Below, one piece after another: positions 26,466 through 36,102 of a DNA stretch of 64,000 nt. The notes beneath the pieces were generated by a model, which was given only the letters and a program-made list of their open reading frames with translations, searched no databases and had not been told where the DNA came from. Position 1 is the stretch's first letter; the number at the start of each line of letters is the position of its first letter. Source of the stretch: Verrucomicrobiaceae bacterium (GTDB taxonomy: Bacteria > Verrucomicrobiota > Verrucomicrobiia > Verrucomicrobiales > Verrucomicrobiaceae); the NCBI GenBank assembly GCA_016795465.1, contig JAEUHK010000062.1:86124-150123 (forward strand). Direction: 5' to 3'. A program made the position numbers and the translations under genes.

Positions 26466-27972
26466 TCCCTGGGTGCCGGTGCTAGACCGCCAAGGCACCC
26501 GCCAACTTCTCTCGCTGCAAGACCTCTTCGCCCAAGCGCATGAGCTGAGAGACCTCGCGGTGAAACCGCATGAAAAAATCGCCCTGCTGCGCTTGCTCAT
26601 CTGCATCACGCAGGCGTCGCTGAATGGCCCCGATGATCACAGCGACTGGAAATCGTGCCGTGACGACATCCAGCCGAAGGTGAAGGACTACTTGGAGAAG
26701 TGGAAGAGCAGCTTTGAACTGTTCGGCGACGGCCCGCGCTTCCTTCAAGTGCCGGGATTAAAAGCGGCCAAGGAAGACGATGAAGGCAATGCGGCAACGA
26801 AGCTCGATCTCACGCTCGCCTCGGGGAACAATGCTTCCCTCTTTGACAATGCGGCGGGTATTTTGCGGCCAGTGAAGCCGGAGCGCCTCGCGCTGACGCT
26901 GCTCACGTTTCAGTGCTTCTCTCCAGGGGGGCGCATCGGGGTGGCGAAATGGAATGGTGCTGATACCGCTGGCAAGGGCTCGTCCAATCATGCGCCCTGC
27001 ACGCCTTCGAGCATGTTGCACACCTACTTGATCGGCGAGTCCCTGCTGGAAACGATCCACTTGAACCTGCTCGACAAAGAAGAGGCCAAGCACCTTGGCG
27101 CGGGTGGCTGGGGCAAGCCGGTGTGGGAACTGCCCGTGACTTCGCTGGCAGAGAAAGCCGCCATTGCCAATGCTACCACAAGTTACTTGGGCCGTCTGGT
27201 GCCGCTGAGCCGCGCCATTCGTCTGGAGCCGGAGGGGCGCAGCTTGATTCTCGCGAATGGCATCGACTATCCGCTGCTGCCCATCTACCGGGAGCCTGCG
27301 GCCACGGTCATTTTGCGAGATGAAGAGCCAGCGGTGATCGGCATTTCACTCGGGCGCAGCATTTGGCGACAACTTGCGAGCATATCGATGAAGCGAATCG
27401 CCCAGAACAATCCGCAATCGGGGCCGCGTGCCTTAATGAACGTGCCCGAAGACCGCCGCAGCACGCTCTGGATCGGAGCGCTCGCCACGGACAAGGCCAA
27501 GATCGAAGATGTGGTCGAAGCGGCTTATGAACTGGCCCCGATTCTCTTCGAGGATGAAGGCCGTAAATGCTACGAGTCCGGCGTGGCTCATGCGGACGCC
27601 TGGAGCGAGGCGCTGTCCAAGAGTGTGAAAGCCTGCGCAGCCACGCTGAAACTGGAACCGGTGCCTTACGAGCGAGCGCGGCACTTTTATTGGACGGCGG
27701 TGGAGCAGCATGTGCCGCTGCTTCTAAAAGCAGCCGAGAGTCCCGCGACGGTGGGCGATTGGAAAGAGACCGAATGGGGCAGGAAGCTCCGCGAAGCCGC
27801 CGAGGATGCCTACGAGCACGCTTGTCCCGCGCAAACACCCCGCCAGATCGAGGCTTTTGCCATCGGGCGCGGCTTTCTCTTCCTGCCAAAGCCGGACACC
27901 GGCGATGGCAAAAAAGCCAAGGGAAGCGCCAATCCGAAGAAAGGCAGCAAATCCGCCGCTGCAGCATCCTGA
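26449..27972 (+). CDS. casA: Type I-E Cascade large subunit Cse1 (CasA/Cas8e)
   Basis: The 507-aa protein starts MNLTTDPWVPVLDRQGTRQLLSLQDLF, the usual Cse1 N terminus, and continues LRDLAVKPHEKIALLRLLICITQASL. Cse1 recognises the PAM and recruits Cas3. The ATG overlaps the cas3 stop by 17 bases. A Lys-rich C-terminal tail (GDGKKAKGSANPKKGSKSAAAAS) is unusual and probably disordered. It sits 15 bases before cse2. Confidence 0.95.
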   Translation: MNLTTDPWVPVLDRQGTRQLLSLQDLFAQAHELRDLAVKPHEKIALLRLLICITQASLNGPDDHSDWKSCRDDIQPKVKDYLEKWKSSFELFGDGPRFLQVPGLKAAKEDDEGNAATKLDLTLASGNNASLFDNAAGILRPVKPERLALTLLTFQCFSPGGRIGVAKWNGADTAGKGSSNHAPCTPSSMLHTYLIGESLLETIHLNLLDKEEAKHLGAGGWGKPVWELPVTSLAEKAAIANATTSYLGRLVPLSRAIRLEPEGRSLILANGIDYPLLPIYREPAATVILRDEEPAVIGISLGRSIWRQLASISMKRIAQNNPQSGPRALMNVPEDRRSTLWIGALATDKAKIEDVVEAAYELAPILFEDEGRKCYESGVAHADAWSEALSKSVKACAATLKLEPVPYERARHFYWTAVEQHVPLLLKAAESPATVGDWKETEWGRKLREAAEDAYEHACPAQTPRQIEAFAIGRGFLFLPKPDTGDGKKAKGSANPKKGSKSAAAAS

Positions 27973-27987
27973 ACCCCATTTCACACC

Positions 27988-28530
27988 ATGAACACGACGA
28001 CTGACACCACCTCTTATGCAGAGCGCTTCATCGCGGCTCTGCGCCGCATCGAAGACGACCGTGGAAAAATGGCTGCGCTACGACGTGGCCTCAGTGACGG
28101 CACGCAGCGCACCGCCTGGCCGGTGATTGCCTCCCTCGGCATGGACATCGGCAATCAAGCCGCCATCACCGTGGCCGGTTTGTTTGCCACGCATCCGGTG
28201 ATCTCCAATGCGCGCAGCCTTGGGCAGACCTGCCGCTTCATCGCCGTGGACAGCGGTCTCGCCAGCGACATCCCGGAGAGCTTTGACAAGCGTTTCCGCC
28301 GTCTCATCGCCTGTGACACGGTGGAAGAAGTGACCGGACAGCTCAGCGCATGGATTCGCCTCGCGAAGTCGAGACCAAATAGGGTTGGTGTTAACTATGA
28401 ACAGCTTTTCTGGGACTTGAGCGGATGGGACAAGCGTAGCAGTGCCATCAAAGTTCAGTGGGCGCGGGACTTCTGGTCCTCGCGCAAAGACGAGGAAGCA
28501 ACTTCAACGCCGGAGGTGACCGCACCATGA
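27988..28530 (+). CDS. casB: Type I-E Cascade small subunit Cse2 (CasB)
   Basis: This 180-aa helical protein has the Cse2 beginning AERFIAALRRIEDDRGKMAALRRGLSDGTQRTAWPVIASLG. Two Cse2 copies form the belly of Cascade and stabilise the R-loop. Length and position after cse1 agree. The stop TGA overlaps the start ATG of the next gene in an ATGA junction. Confidence 0.94.
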   Translation: MNTTTDTTSYAERFIAALRRIEDDRGKMAALRRGLSDGTQRTAWPVIASLGMDIGNQAAITVAGLFATHPVISNARSLGQTCRFIAVDSGLASDIPESFDKRFRRLIACDTVEEVTGQLSAWIRLAKSRPNRVGVNYEQLFWDLSGWDKRSSAIKVQWARDFWSSRKDEEATSTPEVTAP

Positions 28531-29156
28531 GCTACCTGACCAAGATTGAGGTGCCTTACGCGCTCGCCATTCACAAGCTGCGCATCCGCGACAGCTACGA
28601 CTGGCATCAAAAGGCCTGGAATGCCTTTCCTGGAAGGGATGGGCAGCAGCGGGATTTTTTATCCCGGATCGACGAACAAGAGGAGGCTTACCGCCTTTTG
28701 ATTCTGTCCCCCACCGCGCCGCAGAAGCCGGATTGGTGCCCCACGGATTGCTTTGAGTCGAAAGAAGTGCCCGAGGACTTCTTCTCGCATCCGCGTTACC
28801 GCTTCAGCCTGCTCGCCAACGCGACCAAGAAACAGACCGTCCCCGGACCTGATGGCCGGAAGCTCCGCACGGGCAAACGCATCGGCATCTACACGCACGA
28901 GGAGCTGGTGGCCTGGATGCAGCGAAAGGCGGAGGCAGGCGGCTTTGCCCTCGAAGGCGAGCCGCGCGTGATTCCCAAGCCGCGCAGTTACTTCCACCAG
29001 TCCAAGTCGAAGATGAACGGCGTGCATCATGCCGTGGAATTCCAAGGCACGCTCCGCGTGACGGATGCCGCGCTTTTCAAAACCACCGTCCATGCCGGCA
29101 TCGGCAGTGCCAAGGCGTTTGGCTTTGGCCTGCTGGCACTGGCTCCCATTTCCTAA
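28527..29156 (+). CDS. casE: Type I-E pre-crRNA processing endonuclease Cas6e (Cse3/CasE)
   Basis: The 209-aa RAMP protein carries DSYDWHQKAWNAFPG near the N terminus. Tyr24 and His27 match the catalytic Tyr and His known from Thermus thermophilus Cse3, and the C-terminal GIGSAKAFGFGLLAL is the Gly-rich loop of Cas6 proteins. Cas6e should cut within each repeat hairpin and leave an 8-nt 5' handle (ATGGTCCG). It lies directly after cse2, before cas7, which differs from the E. coli order where it follows cas5. Confidence 0.95.
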   Translation: MSYLTKIEVPYALAIHKLRIRDSYDWHQKAWNAFPGRDGQQRDFLSRIDEQEEAYRLLILSPTAPQKPDWCPTDCFESKEVPEDFFSHPRYRFSLLANATKKQTVPGPDGRKLRTGKRIGIYTHEELVAWMQRKAEAGGFALEGEPRVIPKPRSYFHQSKSKMNGVHHAVEFQGTLRVTDAALFKTTVHAGIGSAKAFGFGLLALAPIS

Positions 29157-29193
29157 CCCCACACAAACCCAAACCTCATTTCCAAACCACACT

Positions 29194-30267
29194 ATGAAAC
29201 TCATCGAACTCCACATCCTGCAATCCTTCCCCGTCTCCTGCCTGAACCGCGACGACGTGGGCGCTCCGAAATCCGCCACTTTTGGAGGCGTGTCCCGTGC
29301 CCGCATCTCCAGTCAGTGTCTCAAGCGTGCCATCCGTGAGTATGCGCAGGACAATCTGCCTGACGCCCGTTTTGGCGGTGAGCGAACGAAGCTCATCGTG
29401 CAACCGCTCGCTGCTGCCCTGGAGAAGAATGGCCTCGATGCCAAAGCGGCCATGGAGCACGCAACGAACATTGCCGACAAGCTCGCGAAACTGGATGCAA
29501 AATCCGTGAAGGATGGCGAGGTGCCACAAGTCGGCACTCTCACCTTCCTCTCGCCTTGCGAGCTGGAAGGCATCGCTGCAAAAGTCGCAGAGCTGGTGAA
29601 GTCCAACCCGAAGGCGAAGGATTATGAGAAGAGCCTCGACAAGTTCGCCAAGGATGCCGGACTGATGGACGGTGCGGATATCGCACTGTTTGGCCGCATG
29701 GCGGCTTCCATGCCCTCCCTCACGCTCGAAGGTGCGGCGATGTTTTCCCACGCGCTGTCCACCCACAAGACCGAGAACGATCTCGATTTCTTCTCCGCCG
29801 TGGATGACCGCAAGCCGAAAGGGGATGATGCAGGCGCGGGCATGATCGGCACGCTAGAGTTCAACAGCGCCGTCTATTACCGCTATGCGGCGGTGAACCT
29901 GGACCTTCTCTTTGATGCCGACCATCTCGGCAAACTCACGGAAGACGAGCGCAAGAAGGTGGTGGCCGCCTTCATCGAAGCCACCGTGCTCGCCGTGCCC
30001 GGGGCGAGGAAGAACTCGATGAACGCCAGCGTGCCGCCAAGCTATGTGCTGGGCCTTTACAAGGAAAAAGGCCAGCCGGTGCAGCTCATCAATGCCTTTG
30101 AGGCTCCCGTGAAGGGTGCTGGGTTGGTGGAAGGTTCCCGCAAGCAGTTGGTGGAGCATCATCAATCCCTGAAAACCACCTGGGGCATCGAAACCAAGGT
30201 CGAGGCCGCGATTCCTGACGTGCCCCTGGCTAGCTTCATCCAACAACTCACCGCCCATGTCGCCTAA
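29194..30267 (+). CDS. casC: Type I-E Cascade backbone subunit Cas7e (Cse4/CasC)
   Basis: The 357-aa protein begins MKLIELHILQSFPVSCLNRDDVGAPKSATFGGVSRARISSQCLKRAIR, the characteristic Cas7e N terminus. It includes the internal Gly-rich region GMIGTLEFNSAVYYRYAAVNLDLL. Six copies coat the crRNA spacer in Cascade. A C/A-rich 37-base leader (ACACAAACCC..) separates it from cas6e. Its stop overlaps the cas5 start by 11 bases. Confidence 0.95.
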   Translation: MKLIELHILQSFPVSCLNRDDVGAPKSATFGGVSRARISSQCLKRAIREYAQDNLPDARFGGERTKLIVQPLAAALEKNGLDAKAAMEHATNIADKLAKLDAKSVKDGEVPQVGTLTFLSPCELEGIAAKVAELVKSNPKAKDYEKSLDKFAKDAGLMDGADIALFGRMAASMPSLTLEGAAMFSHALSTHKTENDLDFFSAVDDRKPKGDDAGAGMIGTLEFNSAVYYRYAAVNLDLLFDADHLGKLTEDERKKVVAAFIEATVLAVPGARKNSMNASVPPSYVLGLYKEKGQPVQLINAFEAPVKGAGLVEGSRKQLVEHHQSLKTTWGIETKVEAAIPDVPLASFIQQLTAHVA

Positions 30268-30982
30268 ACCTTGCCTCGCCCTCCTGCTGGATGGCCCGAT
30301 GCAGAGCTGGGGTTTCGCGTCCCGCTTCACGCGGCGCACCACGGCGCTGCATCCCACCAAGAGCGGCATCTGCGGCCTGCTGGCCGCCGCGCTGGGCTAT
30401 GACAAGCACCGCGCGGATGAACCGGCGCAGATCGCCCGGCTCGCGGCGCTGAGCTGCACCACCGTGACTTTGCCGAAGAAAGGCAAGCGCGATGATTTGC
30501 CCATCCTGCGCCTGAGTGACTACCACACCATCGGCGGCGGCTATGAGAAGGGCACGGACTGGATGAAGAAGCCCCGCGCCGCCAGCGGGGCCGTGCTGGA
30601 GACGGTGCTCAGCGAGCGTCATTACCTGCTCGATGCCCGCTTTGCCGTGCTTCTGGAAGGTGAGGCGGAATACTTGGCGGAGATCGCTGCTGCGCTGGAG
30701 AATCCCCGCTGGGGCCTCTGGCTGGGCCGTAAGTGCTGCATCCCGGCCAGTCCGTTGCTCATCGGGGTGCTGCCCTCTCAGGAGGAAGCTCTCAAAGCCG
30801 TGCTCCGGCGCTGTGGGGCGGATGAAGCCACGCCGCTGAGCGCCTTTGACCACGTCATCGAGAACCCCGATGAAAAAGAAACGGACGCCGAGTGGCTGAC
30901 CGACACGCCCGTGGCCTTCGGTGCTGCCATCGGCCAGCGCCACACGCCGAGGCGCATTTTGCAGAAGCGGCGCAAGACCTGA
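30257..30982 (+). CDS. casD: Type I-E Cascade subunit Cas5e (CasD)
   Basis: The 241-aa RAMP protein starts with LALLLDGPMQSWGFASRFTRRTTALHPTKSGICGLLAAALGY, the hallmark of Cas5e. It binds the 5' handle of the crRNA. PRWGLWLGRKCCIPASPLL is the conserved central segment. The start overlaps cas7 by 11 bases and the stop overlaps the cas1 start (TGATG). Confidence 0.95.
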   Translation: MSPKPCLALLLDGPMQSWGFASRFTRRTTALHPTKSGICGLLAAALGYDKHRADEPAQIARLAALSCTTVTLPKKGKRDDLPILRLSDYHTIGGGYEKGTDWMKKPRAASGAVLETVLSERHYLLDARFAVLLEGEAEYLAEIAAALENPRWGLWLGRKCCIPASPLLIGVLPSQEEALKAVLRRCGADEATPLSAFDHVIENPDEKETDAEWLTDTPVAFGAAIGQRHTPRRILQKRRKT

Positions 30983-31851
30983 TGCCCATCTTTGAAAAGC
31001 CCCCTATTGAGACACTCGCTCCGGCCAAGGACCGGTGGACGCCGCTTTACCTGGAACACGGCCGCCTGGAGGTGGACGATGCGAGCGTGAAGTGGATCAG
31101 CGGCCAGGGCCTCGTCTGCCGCCTGCCGATTGCGACGATCTCCGCGCTCATCCTCGGCCCCGGCACCACGCTGACGCATGCGGCCATCAAGGTGTGTGCG
31201 GACTGCAACACGCCGCTCTTCTGGATGGGGGAGGACGGGCTGCGCTTTTACAGCTACGGCATCCAGCCGAACCATGACAACAGCATGGCCCGCCTGCACG
31301 CCGAGGCCTGGGCCAGCAAGAAACGCCGGGAGGAGATCGCGCGGAAAATGTTCCGCTTCCGCTTTGAGGACATCGAGGTGAACAGCGCCACGGTGCAGCA
31401 GCTCCGCGGCATGGAGGGGAAACGGGTGAAGTTCACCTATGAGCGGCTCGGCATGGAGTACGGCGTGACGTGGAAGGGCCGGGACTACAACACACAGAAG
31501 TGGGACCTGGCCGACGGCATCAACAAGGCCCTCTCCGCCACGAACGCGAGCCTCTACGCCCTGACCAGCGCGGTGTGCCTGAGCATGGGCTTCCTCCCGC
31601 AACTGGGCTTTGTGCATGATGCGGGCACGCTGCCTTTCATCTATGACGTGGCGGACCTCTACAAGCATGAGACGAGCTGGCCGGCGGCCTTTCAAGCGAT
31701 CCGCCAGGACCCGAAGGATGATGGCACGCTGGCGCGGCAGTTTCTGAAGGAGCGCGTGGAGCAGGTAAAGCTCTTGCAACGCATGCCACGTGACCTGACG
31801 AAGCTCTTTGAAGCCAAAGCAGAGGGCGGAGGGCAAAGAGCGGAGGGATGA
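30982..31851 (+). CDS. cas1: CRISPR integrase Cas1 (type I-E)
   Basis: The 289-aa protein retains the metal-binding catalytic residues: Glu145 in LRGMEG, His212 in GFVHDAG, and Asp222 and Asp225 in FIYDVADL. The loops ISALILGPGTTLTHAAI and ADCNTPLFWMGEDGLRFY are typical of Cas1e. With Cas2 it inserts new spacers at the leader end. The last about 11 residues (AKAEGGGQRAEG) come from a purine-rich low-complexity tract and are probably a recent extension. Confidence 0.96.
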   Translation: MPIFEKPPIETLAPAKDRWTPLYLEHGRLEVDDASVKWISGQGLVCRLPIATISALILGPGTTLTHAAIKVCADCNTPLFWMGEDGLRFYSYGIQPNHDNSMARLHAEAWASKKRREEIARKMFRFRFEDIEVNSATVQQLRGMEGKRVKFTYERLGMEYGVTWKGRDYNTQKWDLADGINKALSATNASLYALTSAVCLSMGFLPQLGFVHDAGTLPFIYDVADLYKHETSWPAAFQAIRQDPKDDGTLARQFLKERVEQVKLLQRMPRDLTKLFEAKAEGGGQRAEG

Positions 31852-31893
31852 AAACCAAGAATCAGACATCGAAATCTCAAATCAGGATTCAAC

Positions 31894-32205
31894 ATGACCG
31901 TCATCGTCGCCAATGACACCCCAGACGCCGTGCGGGGCATGCTGAAGCGCTGGTTCATCGAACCGAGGCCGAATGTCTTTGTCGGCACGCTGAATGCCCG
32001 CACGCATGGGAAGGTGATGGACTACATCCGGCGAAACGGCCCGGAGGAGTTCGGCATGCTCATCATCAGCAGCCAGCCGGGGTGCCAGGGGTATCAAATT
32101 GAGCGCATCGGCCCATGCGGTTGCCAAGGGCGAAAGCCAGAGATGATCAGTGGGATCACACTCGTGGCTGAGCAGTGGCTGGAGGCGGATGATGTGCCGT
32201 TTTGA
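31894..32205 (+). CDS. cas2: CRISPR-associated protein Cas2 (type I-E, Cas2e)
   Basis: The 103-aa protein begins MTVIVANDTPDAVRGMLKRWFIEPRPNVFVGTLNARTHGKVMDYI, an exact fit to Cas2e. It forms the structural dimer of the Cas1-Cas2 integrase. A 42-base purine/pyrimidine mixed spacer separates it from cas1. The leader and array follow 68 bases downstream. Confidence 0.95.
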   Translation: MTVIVANDTPDAVRGMLKRWFIEPRPNVFVGTLNARTHGKVMDYIRRNGPEEFGMLIISSQPGCQGYQIERIGPCGCQGRKPEMISGITLVAEQWLEADDVPF

Positions 32206-32273
32206 AAGGCCGCGTGCCTGAATTGACGCTTTGAATTCTAAAGGCTATACGCCGGAAGCCTGTGAAATGCAGG
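32206..32273 (+). promoter_or_regulatory. CRISPR leader
   Basis: The 68 bases between the cas2 stop and the first repeat are richer in A and T than their surroundings (GAATTGACGCTTTGAATTCTAA). They contain TTGACG and a possible -10 element TATACG about 19 bases later (weak). Its position next to the cas genes and the degeneracy at the far end of the array identify this end as the integration end, with array transcription on the + strand. Confidence 0.65.
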
Positions 32274-35200
32274 GTTTCCCCTCTGCCCGAGGGGATGGTC
32301 CGCCTTCCAGACTTCGAGAACCGCAACCGTAACCGTTTCCCCTCTGCCCGAGGGGATGGTCCGTCCCCTCTACGTTCCCAGTTCGAAGCCGCTCAGTTTC
32401 CCCTCTGCCCGAGGGGATGGTCCTCGTGGGGCGTGAGGTGGCGGAAGTCGATTTCCGTTTCCCCTCTGCCCGAGGGGATGGTCCGCGTTTTCCGAATTTG
32501 TTCCGAAGGATAGTCCAGTTTCCCCTCTGCCCGAGGGGATGGTCCGTAGGGCAGTTGTCCGGGGGGAATCGCGCCGGTGTTTCCCCTCTGCCCGAGGGGA
32601 TGGTCCGTCTGCTTGGCTGTCGGTGTCGTCGTTCTCGGAGTTTCCCCTCTGCCCGAGGGGATGGTCCGGCCGATCAAGAGCGCCGCGACCTCGCCGCTGT
32701 GTTTCCCCTCTGCCCGAGGGGATGGTCCGGTCACGAGGCGGCCCGGATGCTTCATCATCTGGTTTCCCCTCTGCCCGAGGGGATGGTCCGCGCGACCACC
32801 AGAGGCGGACATGCCGTGGTGGGTTTCCCCTCTGCCCGAGGGGATGGTCCGATGCCCACGCTTCCAGAGCGTCCACAGCTTGGGTTTCCCCTCTGCCCGA
32901 GGGGATGGTCCGCCGATTGAATCGGTTTACGTCAATACCACGGGGTTTCCCCTCTGCCCGAGGGGATGGTCCGCGCCAGCCCTTGATTGAACAAGCCCAC
33001 AATGCGTTTCCCCTCTGCCCGAGGGGATGGTCCGGGCTGGCCGAGGGTGACGGCACGGCCGCCGCGGTTTCCCCTCTGCCCGAGGGGATGGTCCGCCTTG
33101 ACGGTTCTTTGTTCGTGGTTCTTTGTTGTTTCCCCTCTGCCCGAGGGGATGGTCCGCTCGATGATCTTGTTGGCAACGGCCTCACGGCGTTTCCCCTCTG
33201 CCCGAGGGGATGGTCCGCCCGGACTGTAGCGACAGCCCATGGCCCAAGCGTTTCCCCTCTGCCCGAGGGGATGGTCCGATGTGCACCTATTTCGCACGCT
33301 GGATCACGCGGTTTCCCCTCTGCCCGAGGGGATGGTCCGAATGCGTCCCGCCTCAATCAATACCACGGCGAGTTTCCCCTCTGCCCGAGGGGATGGTCCG
33401 CGGCGACTTCGTGTAGGTGCCCGCGTAAACCGGTTTCCCCTCTGCCCGAGGGGATGGTCCGAGGAACCGCGCATAGCGGGTGGTGGCTCCGGCGTTTCCC
33501 CTCTGCCCGAGGGGATGGTCCGCGCCTACCCGCAGACCCTCACGCTGGCAGGGGGGTTCCCCTCTGCCCGAGGGGATGGTCCGCCTTCACCGAGCAGCAG
33601 ATCGCCAAGGTCGGCGTTTCCCCTCTGCCCGAGGGGATGGTCCGACCTCCTCCATCCCTTCATCGTTGAATTGAATGTTTCCCCTCTGCCCGAGGGGATG
33701 GTCCGGCCCGCGCCGACGGTCCGAAGGACCTCGAAAAGTTTCCCCTCTGCCCGAGGGGATGGTCCGGCTTCGGCTGTAGCTTTGGCAGGGTGGCGAGGGT
33801 TTCCCCTCTGCCCGAGGGGATGGTCCGGCAGCCGGGGATTACCACGGCCAGATTGGCAAGTTTCCCCTCTGCCCGAGGGGATGGTCCGGTGCCGCTGCCG
33901 TTGTTGGTGAGGACGCCGGTGTTTCCCCTCTGCCCGAGGGGATGGTCCGTCATCACCGCTGAGCAGACCGGCAATCCTGCCGTTTCCCCTCTGCCCGAGG
34001 GGATGGTCCGTTTTATGCTTGCCGTCGCCACAGCTTGTTTGTGTTTCCCCTCTGCCCGAGGGGATGGTCCGCGCAGGAGCAATACCTCCTCCAGGCCCTT
34101 AATGTTTCCCCTCTGCCCGAGGGGATGGTCCGCATTTCCACCGACCAGCCAGACACCGGCAACTGTTTCCCCTCTGCCCGAGGGGATGGTCCGAAATCGC
34201 CACCCTGACGGATGCCGTTTCTGGCGTTTCCCCTCTGCCCGAGGGGATGGTCCGCGGAAGCTCGTGGCCGGCGGGATGGATGCGGGGTTTCCCCTCTGCC
34301 CGAGGGGATGGTCCGACGAATCAAGCTTGCGCACCGGGGGCTGCGCTGTTTCCCCTCTGCCCGAGGGGATGGTCCGAGCGGGCTCCATTCGGCTTTGAAG
34401 GCGCGGGCGTTTCCCCTCTGCCCGAGGGGATGGTCCGTGCGCGTCCCAAAGGTCGCCAAGCGCCACGCTGTTTCCCCTCTGCCCGAGGGGATGGTCCGTC
34501 ATCGGCACCGCCATGATGCCCGGCGGAGCCGTTTCCCCTCTGCCCGAGGGGATGGTCCGCGGTTCACAGCACCGCTTTGTTCGGCATTGGGGTTTCCCCT
34601 CTGCCCGAGGGGATGGTCCGCCAAACGTGACGCCAGGAGCCGATTTCTTGCCGTTTCCCCTCTGCCCGAGGGGATGGTCCGTCCGCGCCGCCCTCCTCGG
34701 AGCCACTGTCACGGTTTCCCCTCTGCCCGAGGGGATGGTCCGGTGACGGGGAGCGGGGAGGCGGTGACGGGGGCGTTTCCCCTCTGCCCGAGGGGATGGT
34801 CCGATCGGCGTCTCCTCATTCAAGGTCGTCAATGAGTTTCCCCTCTGCCCGAGGAGATGGTCCGACTACTGCGGTGACATTCACTGCGATGGCAAAGTTT
34901 CCCCTCTGCCCGAGGGGATGGTCCGACGCTGTTGGACATCGCGGGCGCTAGGGCATGGTTTCCCCTCTGCCCGAGGGGATGGTCCGAGGAACCGCGCATA
35001 GCGGGTGGTGGCTCCGGCGTTTCCCCTCTGCCCGAGGGGATGGTCCGCCAACCGACAAGCAACCCGTGGCGGCCGTGAAGTTTCCCCTCTGCCCGAGGGG
35101 ATGGTCCGGCGAATCATGAGCTGCGGATGTGGGCGGGCAGGTTTCCCCTCTGCCCGAGGGGATGGTCCGTCACGGGCGATCTACCGGCAACCGCGTCCAT

Positions 35201-35901
35201 AGTTTCCCCTCTGCCCGAGGGGATGGTCCGGAGATCGACCAGATGCTCACCGATCTCGAGCAGTTTCCCCTCTGCCCGAGGGGATGGTCCGATGTGGCGC
35301 CCGTTTGGCACGGGGGTGTTTGAGTTTCCCCTCTGCCCGAGGGGATGGTCCGCGTGTCTCCATGCTCGTCAGCGCCGCCCTCGGGTTTCCCCTCTGCCCG
35401 AGGGGATGGTCCGTCGGGATGCCCGGCAGTGACCAGCGGCCAGAAGTTTCCCCTCTGCCCGAGGGGATGGTCCGTGCCAGCGTTGACGGTGAGCGCCCCC
35501 GTCATGGTTTCCCCTCTGCCCGAGGGGATGGTCCGCTCTACCGCGAGATCGAAACGCTGAAGCAACAGTTTCCCCTCTGCCCGAGGGGATGGTCCGCCAC
35601 CCTTCGAGTCCATCTTCCGCTTCACGAAGTTTCCCCTCTGCCCGAGGGGATGGTCCGTGGCTCCGCATCAACCCAAGGCGCTGTCGGCGGTTTCCCCTCT
35701 GCCCGAGGGGATGGTCCGTCGATTGAGCAGAACCGCAAGAAGCACGGGTGGTTTCCCCTCTGCCCGAGGGGATGGTCCGCCTTCAACGGTGGCACCAATG
35801 GCTCAGGCTACGTTTCCCCTCTGCCCGAGGGGATGGTCCGACACGAAGACCACCATGCAGATCCTGCATGCAGTTTCCCCTCTGCCCGAGGGGAGGCTTG
35901 G
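32274..35901 (+). CRISPR. Type I-E CRISPR array, 60 repeats / 59 spacers
   Basis: A 29-nt repeat starts GTTTCCCC and ends ATGGTCCG, with a 6-bp stem CCCCTC/GAGGGG and loop TGCCC. Repeat starts are exactly 61 bases apart from 32274 to 35873 (59 intervals), so all 59 spacers are 32 nt. Variants: repeat 3 ends in T, repeat 22 (33555) begins GGTT, repeat 43 (34836) has GAGGAGATGG, and the last repeat (35873-35901) is degenerate after GAGGGGAG. Spacers 20 (33462-33493) and 45 (34987-35018) are identical. Open frames through the array are by-products of stop-free repeats. Confidence 0.98.
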
Positions 35902-36102
35902 TCAAGAGGCGCGTCTTCATCACCTGCACTCGTCACCGTGGGGATGGTGCGGGTGGGAATTGGGTGAGATTGCAGGCAGGAGTGCCTGCATCACTGGGAG
36001 GTTTTCTTTGGCGGGAGAGTCGTCGCAAGATTGGGGTGCGCTTTGGGCTGTGGTGGCTGGCTTTGTGCTGGCAGCGAGCCGCGTCCGAGCTTCCTTTCCC
36101 GC
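35902..36102. other. Array trailer and spacer with palindromic element
   Basis: This 201-base stretch follows the degenerate last repeat. It holds GGGGATGGTGCGGG (35940-35953), which resembles the 3' part of a CRISPR repeat, and the palindromic unit GCAGGCAGGAGTGCCTGC at 35972-35989, a covariant member of the GCGGGCA..TGCCCGC family. No gene is seen. Confidence 0.7.

Noticed and set aside
32262..35967. Long open frames with repeated FPLCPRGWS/HPLGQRGN-like words on both strands
   Set aside because: They are produced by the stop-free 29-nt CRISPR repeat read in several frames with random spacers; period 61 shifts frames and no protein family fits.
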